NCBI GenBank assembly: GCA_028280225.1
Contig: JANQMF010000054.1
Span: forward strand, 1 to 37,519
Direction: 5' to 3'
DNA length: 37,519 nucleotides
Origin: Pseudomonadales bacterium
GTDB lineage: Bacteria > Pseudomonadota > Gammaproteobacteria > Pseudomonadales > Azotimanducaceae
Of the stretch, positions 7,915-16,348 are shown piece after piece (the first letter of the stretch is position 1; each line of letters begins with the position of its first letter). Position numbers and translations under genes: made by a program. The notes under the pieces were generated by a model. It made no database searches. It was given only the letters and a program-made list of their open reading frames with translations, and was not told the origin of the DNA.

Positions 7915-9357
7915 TTACCCCTGTAAGTCAAATTCTATCCACAAGTCCCGCACCGAGACCAGGCCCATGGGTGCCGGGCGCACACCGTCAATATCCCGGG
8001 GCATTTTGTCTTCCCGAATACACGGGTTGCGCATATACCCGGCAAGAATGCGTGATCCCACCACCGCTTCCTGGTGGGATATCCATGCACCGGGACACAG
8101 ATGCGGCCCTACCCCAAAGGCCATGTGGCTGCACTTGCCGTCTTTGCGATAGCCGCTGCGCAGCAATTTCCCGGAATACAGATCGTTGCGGAAAATGTTA
8201 AAGGTCTCCGGCTCGGCGAATATACGTTCATCATGGTTGGCGGAAAAATCCACCATATTCATCAGCGAACCCGCCGGTACATGGACACCGTGCATTTCCA
8301 CATCAAAGGTATTGTGCCGGGGTTGCCCGCCAATGGACGTTGAGTGGCGCAACATTTCATGAAAGGCACAATTCCAGTTGTCATCGTCCGCCAGAACCGC
8401 CGTGTACTGGTCCGGATGCCTGAGCAACAAACACCAAAGGTTCATGATTGCCCCCCGGGTGGTTTCACCCCCGCCGCCGACAATCAGCGCAATATTGGAA
8501 GTGATTTCCTCGGTGGACAGGTAGTCACCGTCCAACTTGGTTTCACACAATTTGCTGATGATATCCTTACCCAGTTTGTTGCCTTCCCCATCGTATAGAT
8601 AGGTGGGCTGTTCGCGCCTGGCCTCAACAATACCCGCAACATAGTCCTCAAGGTGCTGGCGGGCTTGCACACCCTGTTTGTGAGTTTCCGACCCGCCCAG
8701 CCCACTCATCATGGAGTTGTACCAGTAGTAAAAGTCCGCCTGGGCTTCGCGGGGGAAACCAAGCACCTCACACACCACGCGAATGGGAAATTCGTTGGCA
8801 AACATGTGGCCAAGCTCAACGGTACGCCTGCCGCCCTCATCAATGACATAGGGTGAGCCTTCCGCCGCCGCAACATCCCAGGCGGTGATCATTTCCCGGG
8901 CCAGGCGTTCGATGGATGGAATGCGATTCTGCAAAGACTTGCCAACCAGATGCTGGCCGTACAGGTTGCGGCGGCGGCGGTGTTCTACCCCGGATAATTC
9001 CAGTTGGGTATTTCCCAGCACGCCACTTGAACTGCCCTTGGGGATGGTATTAAACCCCTCGTCGTCAAAATAACATTCCGTAATATCGTCGTAGCGGGTC
9101 ACCCAATAACAATTGTGCAATTTATCGTGATACACCGGGTAGTGATCCCGCAGGATTCGATAGTAGGGATAGGGGTTACGAAAAAATTCCGGCGAATCGA
9201 AGATGCGCGGATCGATCAGGGGGGTGCCATCCGCTGCCGTCCCCATGTCTACCGCCTGGCCTTCCGGCATCAGCGGAAAGGGACTGACTTTTGTCGGCTG
9301 GTCTTTTGTCGGCTGGTCGGGTTCGACGTCCCGGGTCAATTCCTCATAAAAGGACAT
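7915..9357 (-). CDS. Cytochrome P450 monooxygenase
   Basis: A 480-residue soluble bacterial P450 with all landmarks. The I-helix is GGGGETTRG, the K-helix ExxR is seen in HEMLRHS, and the haem loop is FGVGPHLCPGAW with C421 as the thiolate ligand. It has a longer N terminus than most, including a repeated DQPTK segment near residue 14. It would need electrons from a ferredoxin; the divergent ferredoxin gene 151 bases away is the obvious candidate. A GGGGAGG Shine-Dalgarno precedes ATG 9357. Upstream lies a promoter-like segment shared with the gene at 10936. It probably hydroxylates a hydrophobic pathway substrate. Confidence 0.93.
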   Translation of the reverse strand: MSFYEELTRDVEPDQPTKDQPTKVSPFPLMPEGQAVDMGTAADGTPLIDPRIFDSPEFFRNPYPYYRILRDHYPVYHDKLHNCYWVTRYDDITECYFDDEGFNTIPKGSSSGVLGNTQLELSGVEHRRRRNLYGQHLVGKSLQNRIPSIERLAREMITAWDVAAAEGSPYVIDEGGRRTVELGHMFANEFPIRVVCEVLGFPREAQADFYYWYNSMMSGLGGSETHKQGVQARQHLEDYVAGIVEARREQPTYLYDGEGNKLGKDIISKLCETKLDGDYLSTEEITSNIALIVGGGGETTRGAIMNLWCLLLRHPDQYTAVLADDDNWNCAFHEMLRHSTSIGGQPRHNTFDVEMHGVHVPAGSLMNMVDFSANHDERIFAEPETFNIFRNDLYSGKLLRSGYRKDGKCSHMAFGVGPHLCPGAWISHQEAVVGSRILAGYMRNPCIREDKMPRDIDGVRPAPMGLVSVRDLWIEFDLQG

Positions 9358-9380
9358 GATCAGCTGCCTCCCCGGAGAAA

Positions 9381-9413
9381 ATTGTAGTATGGTTCACTTT
9401 TAAGTTAGACTAC
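9381..9413 (-). promoter_or_regulatory. Shared promoter/operator, copy A
   Basis: Read on the minus strand, GTAGTCTAAC is followed by TGAACCAT and TACAAT. The same arrangement occurs at 10951-10983 before another minus-strand gene. TACAAT fits a -10 box and TCTAAC, 17 bases upstream, is a weak -35. The outer GTAGT/ACTAC arms form an imperfect inverted repeat, as expected for a TetR-type operator. The likely user is the TetR protein encoded at 9822. Confidence 0.6.
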
Positions 9414-9437
9414 TCTCAAAGCGCCGGCGCCGCAACG

Positions 9438-9453
9438 CCGGTAAAGCTACCGG
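9438..9453. repeat. Inverted repeat in the P450/ferredoxin divergent region
   Basis: CCGGTA and TACCGG flank the four bases AAGC, close to a second palindrome (GCGCCGGCGC at 9421-9430). Both sit between the divergent P450 and ferredoxin genes and could be a regulator site or the hairpin of a leader. No protein can be assigned. Confidence 0.35.
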
Positions 9454-9508
9454 TCCGCGTTCCAACAAGCAAAACAACAGTTCGAGTACACACAACCTTC
9501 ATCCATTA

Positions 9509-9802
9509 ATGACCTTTATAATTGCCAGCGCCTGTGTAGATGTCATGGATCAATCCTGTATTGAAGTCTGTCCCGTTGATTGCATCTATATAGAGGACAA
9601 CGATCGCATGTGTTATATCGAACCAAACGATTGTATTGACTGTGCCGTGTGTGAGGCCGCCTGCCCGGTAGGCGCCATATTTAAGGACAGCGATCTGCCG
9701 GCAGAAGCCCAGGCCTTTCTGGAGATTAACCAGTTGTGGTTTAATAACAAAGATGAGGCAAGGGAGCGGGTGAATCAATTTATGGACAGCGGCCTGGGCT
9801 GA
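9509..9802 (+). CDS. 7Fe (3Fe-4S/4Fe-4S) ferredoxin
   Basis: A 97-residue ferredoxin of the seven-iron type. The cysteine pattern C9, C17, C21-P, then C42-x2-C45-x2-C48-x3-C52-P matches the mycobacterial/Azotobacter-type layout: C9, C17 and C52 would hold the 3Fe-4S cluster, and C21, C42, C45 and C48 the 4Fe-4S cluster. The N-terminal ASACVDVMDQSC is characteristic. Such ferredoxins serve as electron donors to P450s in actinobacterial and proteobacterial degradation clusters. It is divergent from the P450 pair and 19 bases ahead of tetR, so it is probably co-transcribed with the regulator. The Shine-Dalgarno is weak. No ferredoxin reductase is encoded in this window. Confidence 0.93.
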   Translation: MTFIIASACVDVMDQSCIEVCPVDCIYIEDNDRMCYIEPNDCIDCAVCEAACPVGAIFKDSDLPAEAQAFLEINQLWFNNKDEARERVNQFMDSGLG

Positions 9803-9821
9803 ACAACCACCACATCAAAGC

Positions 9822-10475
9822 ATGTCTACCGCCACAGCGATTCGCACTCTGACCCCCAACCAGCAAGAACGCCGCGCACGAATTTTAGGTGCCGCCCGGG
9901 ATCTGGTTGCCCGCCACGGTTACCACGGCATGATCATGCGTGATGTGGCAACCCGGGCCAAGGTTTCCCCAACCACCCTGTATAACTTATACAACACCAA
10001 GGATGAATTGCTGCTTGAAGCATTGCGGGACAGCGTCGCCGACTCGTCCGGACGCGCCGCCCAGGAAACCGAGGATATGGGTTACGAGCGCTTGCTGGCC
10101 CATCTACATTTTTCGGTGGAACAAACACGGGAAGAGCCTGCTTACGCCAAGGCCATTACCCAGGCGCTGGTCCGGGCGGAGCAAGGTGATCAGATTACCC
10201 TGGTGCTGTTCAACGGCACCCGCAGCGCCATCGCCGGCGCCCTGACCGTGATGCGGGACCAGCAGCAACTGCATCCCAAAACTCAAATTGAGCCCCTGGC
10301 CAATGCCCTGCTGGCAGCCTTTTGGGGTAACTATATCCTATGGAGTAAGGGTGAACTGGCTTTGGAAGAGCTGGAGTCCGAGCTGAAGCGAAGTTTTCTG
10401 TCCCTGTTACTGCCCGTGGCTATCGGCGGCACCCAGACCCATATCAGCAACAGTCTGACCCAGTTGCTGCGCTAA
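9822..10475 (+). CDS. TetR-family transcriptional regulator
   Basis: A 217-residue regulator with an N-terminal helix-turn-helix at about residues 38-58 (MRDVATRAKVSPTTLYNLY) followed by the typical KDELLLEAL. The C-terminal ligand domain is helical and variable. TetR repressors commonly control adjacent catabolic genes and are released by a substrate or CoA ester. It lies directly behind the ferredoxin gene and between two copies of a conserved promoter segment (9381 and 10951), which makes those copies its best candidate operators. It ends 11 bases from the convergent SnoaL-like gene with no obvious terminator between them. Confidence 0.9.
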   Translation: MSTATAIRTLTPNQQERRARILGAARDLVARHGYHGMIMRDVATRAKVSPTTLYNLYNTKDELLLEALRDSVADSSGRAAQETEDMGYERLLAHLHFSVEQTREEPAYAKAITQALVRAEQGDQITLVLFNGTRSAIAGALTVMRDQQQLHPKTQIEPLANALLAAFWGNYILWSKGELALEELESELKRSFLSLLLPVAIGGTQTHISNSLTQLLR

Positions 10476-10486
10476 AGAGCCGGGTA

Positions 10487-10936
10487 CTACAAATTGCGCA
10501 AACCGTAGAACTCACGCTTGGGCCACAGAAAGTCGATCCGGGTCCGGTCAATCAGCCAGCAGCCATCTACCTTCTTATACACATCATCGTAAATCCCGTA
10601 CAAACCCAGGGGGCTGTCGTTGCCCTCCGCGGTAAACAGGTCGTGCAGATACCAGCGCCCGTTGGCGGTGTGGTCATCTATTAATCTGATCCAGGGATTT
10701 GTCACCGAGTGCAGGACCGCAAAGGGTGGTCCCTCCTGGGCCATGTAACCGGCAAAATTTTCCTTGATCTGGGCCTTACCGACCCAGTCACCCCCGTAAT
10801 TTGGGCCAAATTCACACACCGCATCCTCGGTGAACAGATCAACCAGTCCCTGCAGGTCCTTGCCGTCAAAAAAGTGGCTGTACTTGATGCGTAGCTCCTT
10901 GATGGTTTCCTTTTCCAGCAATTCTTCCAAGGTCAT
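10487..10936 (-). CDS. SnoaL-like / NTF2-fold protein
   Basis: A 149-residue SnoaL-type domain. It shows an N-terminal helix (MTLEELLEKETIKELRIKY), the FTEDAVCEFG turn and a C-terminal sheet ending in WLIDRTRIDFLWP. The frame extends to an ATG at 10960, but the promoter-like TACAAA at about 10951 would place transcription start downstream of it, so ATG 10936 is preferred. Fold relatives include ketosteroid-isomerase-like enzymes, dehydratases and small oxygenase subunits; none can be singled out. It is transcribed towards tetR from a promoter segment that resembles that of the P450 pair, so the two units are probably co-regulated. Confidence 0.82.
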   Translation of the reverse strand: MTLEELLEKETIKELRIKYSHFFDGKDLQGLVDLFTEDAVCEFGPNYGGDWVGKAQIKENFAGYMAQEGPPFAVLHSVTNPWIRLIDDHTANGRWYLHDLFTAEGNDSPLGLYGIYDDVYKKVDGCWLIDRTRIDFLWPKREFYGLRNL

Positions 10937-10950
10937 AAACGCCCCGCTTT

Positions 10951-10983
10951 TTTGTACCATGGTTCATATATTTGCTAGACTAC
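10951..10983 (-). promoter_or_regulatory. Shared promoter/operator, copy B
   Basis: On the minus strand GTAGTCTAGC, TGAACCAT and GTACAAA occur with the same spacing as in copy A at 9381-9413. The GGTTCA and TAGACTAC blocks are identical between copies. The TACAAA would act as the -10 box for the SnoaL-like gene starting at 10936. Confidence 0.6.
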
Positions 10984-11296
10984 CTTCGTCGCTGGGGATT
11001 AACAACCAGGCTCGCCCGTCCACAGTTCGGGCAAAACCGATAAAAATATCGATAAAAAATCAGCAACCGTTGCACACAAGCCGGTAAACTTAGCGCAATG
11101 AGTTGCCGGTGAGCCACCGGGGAGAACAAAGGTATCCATTTAGATCAACACCAATAACACCACGGTGACACACCGCACCCATTAATAAGCTGTCCCGCAT
11201 CAGGACCGCTTGAGAACACATGGCGTGTAAGAACCAATAGTGAAAACCCGTGGATAACACAGGCATGCAATTAACTGGAGGGCTATTCGCATACCG
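10984..11296. other. Divergent intergenic region before the third P450
   Basis: About 310 bases without a gene. It contains GCAACCGTTGC (11063-11073), a short perfect inverted repeat, and a TATCGATA palindrome near 11047, either of which might be a regulator site. A GGAGG lies about 14 bases ahead of ATG 11297, which is long for a ribosome-binding site. No copy of the shared operator and no convincing -35/-10 pair for the P450 was found. Confidence 0.4.
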
Positions 11297-12664
11297 ATGA
11301 GCAAGCAACCCTATACCCCTGTCGCACCGGAGGGTCTACAGGACATCAATTTCCTTGATGCAAATCTGCAGAATTGTCCATACCACGCTTATCAACTGCT
11401 GCGTGATGATGCGCCGGTGTGGAAAGACCCTGTTACCGGCTTTTATGTCATCACGCGCTTCGAGGATCTGCGCCGGATCCTGTTAGATACCGAACAGTTT
11501 CGCAACAACATGGCTGGGGGCCAGGGGGGCAGCCGCGACCGCCTGGACGCCGAGCGGGCCAAACGCATGCAGCAGCTTTATCGCGACAATGGGTGGCTGC
11601 CCGCACCCACCCTGGCCGGGCGGGATGATCCGAATCACAAACAAATGCGGGCCATGTTCAACGAAGCTTTCCGCCCCAAGAAGATCAACGCCATGGACCC
11701 CTTTGTGCGGGATACCGCCTACAAATTGATCGATGCCTTTGTAGATGATGGCCGCTGCGACTGGGTTAAACAATATGCGGTACCCCTACCCCTTATTGTT
11801 ATCGGTCAGCAAATGGGGGTTCCCGAGCAGGACATCTGGCAAATCAAGGCATGGACCGACGCCTGGGTGCAGCGTTTGGGAATGATGCAAACCGAAGAAG
11901 AAGAGCGCTGGTCGGTTGAGCAGGAAATTGAAGCCCAGCATTACTTCCAACCTATATTTGAACGTCTCCGCCGGACCCCGGACGACACCCTGCTTTCGGA
12001 AATGGTCAATCGGGTTATCCCGGAGTGGGGACGCCCCTTGAACGACAACGAGCTGCATGCGGAGATGATGGCGGATACTTTTGTCGGCGGTTCCGAAACC
12101 ACCACCAACGCCATTGGCTACGGGATGAAATTGTTGATTGAAAATCCCGAGGTCTGGAACACGCTGAAAGCAGACCCCGACCGGTATCTCAAAACTTTTT
12201 GCGAAGAGGTTGTGCGCCTGGAAGGACCCGTCCAGGGCCTGTTCCGCATTGCCGGTTGCGATATCAACCTGCACGGAGTGACTATTCCCAAGGGGGCCAT
12301 GATCAACATCCGTTATGCCGCGGCAAACCGCGACGAACGGGAATTTGACTGCCCCGCGGACTTGGATCTAGAACGCAGCAAACCCGGACGGCATCTGGGT
12401 TACGGCTCGGGTATCCACCACTGCCTGGGTGCACCCCTGGCCCGGCGGGAACTGTATTGGGCATTTCGCGCCCTGCTTGACCGCGTCGACACTCTCAGGT
12501 TTGCCGATGGTGCCAACGACTTTTCCGTGGCGCCCAACTTTTCTCTACGCGCCATGCAGGAACTGCATATCGAATTTGACCCCCTGCCGGTGTCAAGACG
12601 TATTGACCCGACCAAGGTTGATGCCGAATCCGGCGCCACCGAACTTGGAGACGAAAATGGCTGA
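11297..12664 (+). CDS. Cytochrome P450 monooxygenase
   Basis: A 455-residue P450. The I-helix reads FVGGSETTTN, the K-helix ExxR is EEVVRLE, and the haem loop is YGSGIHHCLGAPLARRE with C376 as thiolate ligand. The sequence is more typical of common bacterial class I P450s than the pair at 6586-9357, so it probably acts at a different position or step. ATG 11297 is the only good start. Its stop overlaps the Rieske oxygenase start by eight bases (ATGGCTGA), so both are made from one message. That coupling suggests consecutive oxidations of the same substrate, an inference. Confidence 0.93.
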   Translation: MSKQPYTPVAPEGLQDINFLDANLQNCPYHAYQLLRDDAPVWKDPVTGFYVITRFEDLRRILLDTEQFRNNMAGGQGGSRDRLDAERAKRMQQLYRDNGWLPAPTLAGRDDPNHKQMRAMFNEAFRPKKINAMDPFVRDTAYKLIDAFVDDGRCDWVKQYAVPLPLIVIGQQMGVPEQDIWQIKAWTDAWVQRLGMMQTEEEERWSVEQEIEAQHYFQPIFERLRRTPDDTLLSEMVNRVIPEWGRPLNDNELHAEMMADTFVGGSETTTNAIGYGMKLLIENPEVWNTLKADPDRYLKTFCEEVVRLEGPVQGLFRIAGCDINLHGVTIPKGAMINIRYAAANRDEREFDCPADLDLERSKPGRHLGYGSGIHHCLGAPLARRELYWAFRALLDRVDTLRFADGANDFSVAPNFSLRAMQELHIEFDPLPVSRRIDPTKVDAESGATELGDENG

Positions 12665-14012
12665 AGCCTATCGAGATTTAGACCCGGAAACCATGCCGCG
12701 CTCACCGGGTCTGACATACCAGCAGCTGTTGGACGCCGATTCCCACGGGGTACCCGATGTCCTGCGCCTGCAGTCCCCTAAGGACATGGGGTTAGTCGAA
12801 TACCCGGTCACACGTTATACCACCGCTACGTACCACGAAAAAGAAGTTGAACACCTGTGGAAGAAGGTCTGGCAGATGGCCTGCCGGGAGGAAGAAATTC
12901 CCCAACCGGGTGATCATCACCGTTACGATATTGCCGGTATGTCCTTCCTTGTGGTGCGCACGGAAAGCGGGGAAATCAAGGCGTATCCCAACGCCTGCCT
13001 CCACCGCGGCCGGATGCTCAAGGAGTTCAACGGCAACGCGGCTGAATTACGCTGCCCCTTTCACGGTTTCTGCTGGAAACTGGACGGCAGCCTCAATGAC
13101 ATTCCCGCGGACTGGGACTTCCCGCATATTGACCGGGATAAATTCTCCCTGCCGGAGATTCCCGTGGCCACCTGGGAGGGGTTTATCTTCATTAATCCCG
13201 ACCAGCAATGTGCGCCCTTTGCAGACTTCATCAAAGATCTGGCGGATCAGTTCCAACGCTGGCAACCCCGCAACCTGTTTAAAGCAGCCCATGTTGCCAA
13301 GGTCATGCCCTGCAACTGGAAAATTGCCCAGGAAGCTTTTTGCGAAGCTTATCATGTCAACGGCACCCACCCCCAGATACTGCGCAGCCTGGGTGACGTG
13401 AACAGTCAGGTGGATATCTGGGAAAACTGCGCCAGGGTCATCACTCCGGGAGGCACCACAAGTCCCTTGTTAGACTATGAAGTTCCGGACAAAGAACTGT
13501 TGCGTGCCAACATGGACCTGCCCCACGATGCTGAAGTTCCGGAAATCCCGGCAGGGGTTAATGTCCGCACGTATCTTGCGGACCGGGCCAGGGAAAACCT
13601 GCGGCCCATGGCGGGGCAAAAGGTAGATGAATACTGTGACGCTGAACTGGTGGACAGCATCGACTATACCCTGTTTCCCAACTTCCACCCCTGGGGAGCG
13701 TTTAACGGCATTGTTTACCGTTTTCGCCCCAACGGCCGCGATCACCGGTCATCCATTATGGAGTGTATGATGCTGGCCCCCTTTCAGGGTGAACGCCCAC
13801 CGCCCGCGGAGGTGGTGTGGCTGGAAGAGGATCAGTCCTGGTCCCGGGCATTGGGCTTTCTGGGCAAAGTGTTTGATCAGGATGCCTTCAACATGCCCCG
13901 GGTACAGGAGGGGCTGGAAACAACCTATCAAACGGGGGTGGTCTTATCCGGCTACCAGGAATCCAAGGTACGCTGGCTGCATCACAAGCTGACAGAATGG
14001 GTGGGGGAATAA
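12657..14012 (+). CDS. Rieske non-haem iron oxygenase, alpha subunit
   Basis: A 451-residue ring-hydroxylating-type oxygenase. The Rieske 2Fe-2S ligands are C114-x-H116 and C133-x2-H136 (CLHRGR and CPFHGF). The mononuclear iron site is seen in FCEAYHVNGTH with H233 and H238. Although the frame is open further upstream, ATG 12657 is chosen because it overlaps the P450 stop, has GGAG six bases before it and begins a plausible N terminus (MAEAYRDLD). Oxygenases of this group hydroxylate or demethylate aromatic and alicyclic compounds and need a reductase, which is not in the window. No beta subunit with clear similarity is adjacent, so it may be an alpha-only (homotrimeric) type. Confidence 0.92.
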   Translation: MAEAYRDLDPETMPRSPGLTYQQLLDADSHGVPDVLRLQSPKDMGLVEYPVTRYTTATYHEKEVEHLWKKVWQMACREEEIPQPGDHHRYDIAGMSFLVVRTESGEIKAYPNACLHRGRMLKEFNGNAAELRCPFHGFCWKLDGSLNDIPADWDFPHIDRDKFSLPEIPVATWEGFIFINPDQQCAPFADFIKDLADQFQRWQPRNLFKAAHVAKVMPCNWKIAQEAFCEAYHVNGTHPQILRSLGDVNSQVDIWENCARVITPGGTTSPLLDYEVPDKELLRANMDLPHDAEVPEIPAGVNVRTYLADRARENLRPMAGQKVDEYCDAELVDSIDYTLFPNFHPWGAFNGIVYRFRPNGRDHRSSIMECMMLAPFQGERPPPAEVVWLEEDQSWSRALGFLGKVFDQDAFNMPRVQEGLETTYQTGVVLSGYQESKVRWLHHKLTEWVGE

Positions 14013-14254
14013 TGGCCAGTCTGACCCACCCCTTTGATACCGACACGCTGTACGAACTGACCGACGAAGGCAATATCAAGCTCACCAACGGCAACCGGGT
14101 GGGCATCTTTACCGCCAGGGGACAGTATATTTCCGGGGATATTAAACAAGCGGACCCGCAGTTGTGTGTATGGGTCGGCAACAACCCGGACGAATCGTTG
14201 CAGCAAATGTCAGACAAAAGGGCGGCAACGTCCATCACGGCAAAACGAACCTGA
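14012..14254 (+). CDS. Small conserved-looking protein downstream of the Rieske oxygenase
   Basis: An 80-residue protein beginning MASLTHPFDTDTLYEL, whose ATG shares a base with the oxygenase stop (TAATG), so it is translationally coupled. It is soluble, has no cysteine pair or membrane segment, and appears to be a small beta-rich domain (VGIFTARGQYISGD, QLCVWVG). I do not recognise the family. The tight coupling suggests an accessory role for the oxygenase, for example a small subunit or stability factor, but this is unsupported beyond position. The longer frame from 13997 lies inside the oxygenase gene and is less likely. Confidence 0.6.
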   Translation: MASLTHPFDTDTLYELTDEGNIKLTNGNRVGIFTARGQYISGDIKQADPQLCVWVGNNPDESLQQMSDKRAATSITAKRT

Positions 14255-14261
14255 CACAGGG

Positions 14262-14341
14262 TTGAAGGGGAATTTCACCTGCGGGTGGTCGGGTGTATCA
14301 CTTAGTGGACCTTGGCATCAGCTTTTTTTAAGCCCCTTCAA
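14262..14341. repeat. Widely spaced inverted repeat between convergent genes
   Basis: TTGAAGGGG (14262-14270) and CCCCTTCAA (14333-14341) are perfect inverse copies separated by 62 bases. The right arm overlaps the end of the PQQ-dehydrogenase gene and is preceded by a T7 run. It may form a long-range bidirectional terminator, but the loop is large. Confidence 0.35.
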
Positions 14342-16197
14342 TCTTCCGCGGTAAATACCAGCAGGGCGTTGCCGGCCATGCGGTCTCCAAAGAGGTAACC
14401 GGAGTTCACTAAGACATGGCCGCGATAAACAACCGGTCCGTCAGCCTCAATACTACCCCCCTGGGCAACCGCACCGGATACCGAGGTAAATTTGCCGTGG
14501 GTATTAAAATCCCAGATCACCTGACCGGAGGCAGCATCGTAAGCGCGCAGATGTCCATCAAAGGCCCCGGCAAAGACCACCCCGGGAATGGCCGTCACCG
14601 CAGCGGACAAACCCGGGTCACAGGCGGGTTTGTCCGTTGGGGCACATACATCCGGTGCCGGGGTATGCCACAAGATTTCACCGTTTTGGGGGTCGATGGC
14701 AAATAACCCGGGTTTGCGCGGCCCCTTGAATCGCCCGGTGAACACCGTGTCTGCATTGGGGGCATATATGGCTGTGCCGGACGCGGCCATGCCCCAGTGT
14801 ATACCTCCCGCAAATCCCCCGCGGCCTATTTTATGACGCCACCGCAAGCTGCCGTCCTCTGGATTTAAAGCAAATACATCACCGGACTTTTGCCCGGCAA
14901 TGACCAGATCCTCATCACCCACGTTGACCAGCATGGGCGGCGCACCAATATCCAGGTCCGGACCGTCTTCCTCGGGGCAATTTGTACCTCCGCCAATAAA
15001 GCAGGCCATATTCCAGGCATCCCCGGCAATGGATTGAAAGTGCCAGACCAACTCGCCGGTGACCAGGTCAATAGCCAACACAGCATCGCTGGTGTCTGCT
15101 GCGGGAGAGGTATACGCCTCCCCCGTGCCGACATAGAGCAAACCCCGCCTTATATCAATGGTTGGCGAATTCCATACCGGTGCTCCCGCGGGATGATACC
15201 GGGGCAAACCCAGGGCATTGACCTCGCCGGTGGGCCGCGGCGTCCGGGGAATGGCATAAGCCGTCCAACGTTTTGTACCATCCACCACATCAAAAGCCGC
15301 CACCCCACCCCGAAAGGTGCAACAGGCATAACCCGGATCCGCGGCACTGGCCCACTCCGACGAGGACAGGGGGACATATAGGGTGTTCTTATACAGGCGG
15401 GGTGAACCCGTTAAAGTAGTATCCGGATGGGCATCCGCCCGGGTCCGCCATAACTGTTCACCATTGCGGGGATCAATGGCATAAACCACGCCACTCAAAT
15501 CGCCAAAGTAGGCCGCCGTGCCATCCGCGTTAATTGCCAGCGCGGAACGCACTTCCGCGTCTGCCTGAAAAATCCAATGAGCACAGCCGTTTGCCAGACT
15601 CAAGGCAAATACCTGGCCACTCTGGCTGCCCACCAGGATGTTCTCGCCGAAGGGGACCGGTTGGCTGCGGGCCCGGGTTGCGCCGGGATAGGCAAAAACC
15701 CATTTCAGGCTCAAACGGCCAACCTGCTGCGGGCTCAACTCGGCCACATGGGATGGGATAAAGCGCGTACCTTCAAGATTAAGGCTCCACCCCTGAGTCG
15801 CGGGCGGGACAGCGGCTATTTCCCGTTCGTTACAGCGCAGGACAGGTTCTTCTACTAACACCGCCCGGGGATCACCGCCACCCAGGTAGGCGGCCAGTTT
15901 CAGCCGCTCGTCCGCACTTAGACCCCGGGCATAACCAGCCATCAAACCCCGGGTCAGCGTAGCGTGAATGGCCGGGGCACCCATCAGCTGAAATTTGATT
16001 TGATGAGGCGCCTTGGCCACGCTGCCGTCATGACAATGTGCGCAGCGGGCATCAAAAGCCCTCTGAGGATCAAAGTGTTCCGCCACCACCGGGGTGCTGT
16101 CCGCTGCTGTACCCGCCTCATCCGGCAGCACACCACAACCCGCCAATCCCACCGCCACCAGTCCCATGACCCTAAGTCCCCAGGCAAAACAGTGCAT
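14338..16197 (-). CDS. Cytochrome c / PQQ-dependent dehydrogenase, lipoprotein
   Basis: A 619-residue envelope enzyme. A lipobox (VGLAG-C21) predicts a lipid-anchored protein facing the periplasm. A c-type haem motif CAHCH sits at C52-C55-H56, followed by a beta-propeller with PQQ-type repeats (VYAIDPRNGEQLWR, VFALNPEDGSLRWR, LFAIDPQNGEILWH, LRAYDAASGQVIWD). Vicinal cysteines C292-C293 match the pair that lies over PQQ in quinoprotein alcohol dehydrogenases. The order haem c first, propeller second, resembles polyvinyl-alcohol dehydrogenase and related quinohaemoproteins. It probably oxidises an alcohol in the periplasm and passes electrons to the respiratory chain. It is divergent from the cupin gene. 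Confidence 0.87.
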   Translation of the reverse strand: MHCFAWGLRVMGLVAVGLAGCGVLPDEAGTAADSTPVVAEHFDPQRAFDARCAHCHDGSVAKAPHQIKFQLMGAPAIHATLTRGLMAGYARGLSADERLKLAAYLGGGDPRAVLVEEPVLRCNEREIAAVPPATQGWSLNLEGTRFIPSHVAELSPQQVGRLSLKWVFAYPGATRARSQPVPFGENILVGSQSGQVFALSLANGCAHWIFQADAEVRSALAINADGTAAYFGDLSGVVYAIDPRNGEQLWRTRADAHPDTTLTGSPRLYKNTLYVPLSSSEWASAADPGYACCTFRGGVAAFDVVDGTKRWTAYAIPRTPRPTGEVNALGLPRYHPAGAPVWNSPTIDIRRGLLYVGTGEAYTSPAADTSDAVLAIDLVTGELVWHFQSIAGDAWNMACFIGGGTNCPEEDGPDLDIGAPPMLVNVGDEDLVIAGQKSGDVFALNPEDGSLRWRHKIGRGGFAGGIHWGMAASGTAIYAPNADTVFTGRFKGPRKPGLFAIDPQNGEILWHTPAPDVCAPTDKPACDPGLSAAVTAIPGVVFAGAFDGHLRAYDAASGQVIWDFNTHGKFTSVSGAVAQGGSIEADGPVVYRGHVLVNSGYLFGDRMAGNALLVFTAED

Positions 16198-16271
16198 AAG
16201 GCTGCCCTCAATTCTCCAACGGCTTATTTAGTTTCTGTCCGGAAATACCAGGTGTTTGGGACAGGTACTAT

Positions 16272-16281
16272 TTAGCGCTAA
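16272..16281. promoter_or_regulatory. Palindrome in the PQQ-dehydrogenase/cupin divergent region
   Basis: TTAGCGCTAA is a perfect 10-base palindrome, flanked at slightly unequal distance by GGTA and TACC. It lies about 75 bases from either gene, a usual place for an operator. The protein that would bind it is unknown. Confidence 0.3.
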
Positions 16282-16348
16282 CATACCCAGGTTGAGCCAC
16301 AATGACCACACGGCGGTACATCCTTAAGCATCATGTGGGGGAACTACC

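Noticed and set aside
12429-12656. Upstream extension of the Rieske oxygenase
   Set aside because: It lies wholly inside the P450 gene; the ATG at 12657 has a good ribosome-binding site and the expected overlap with the P450 stop.
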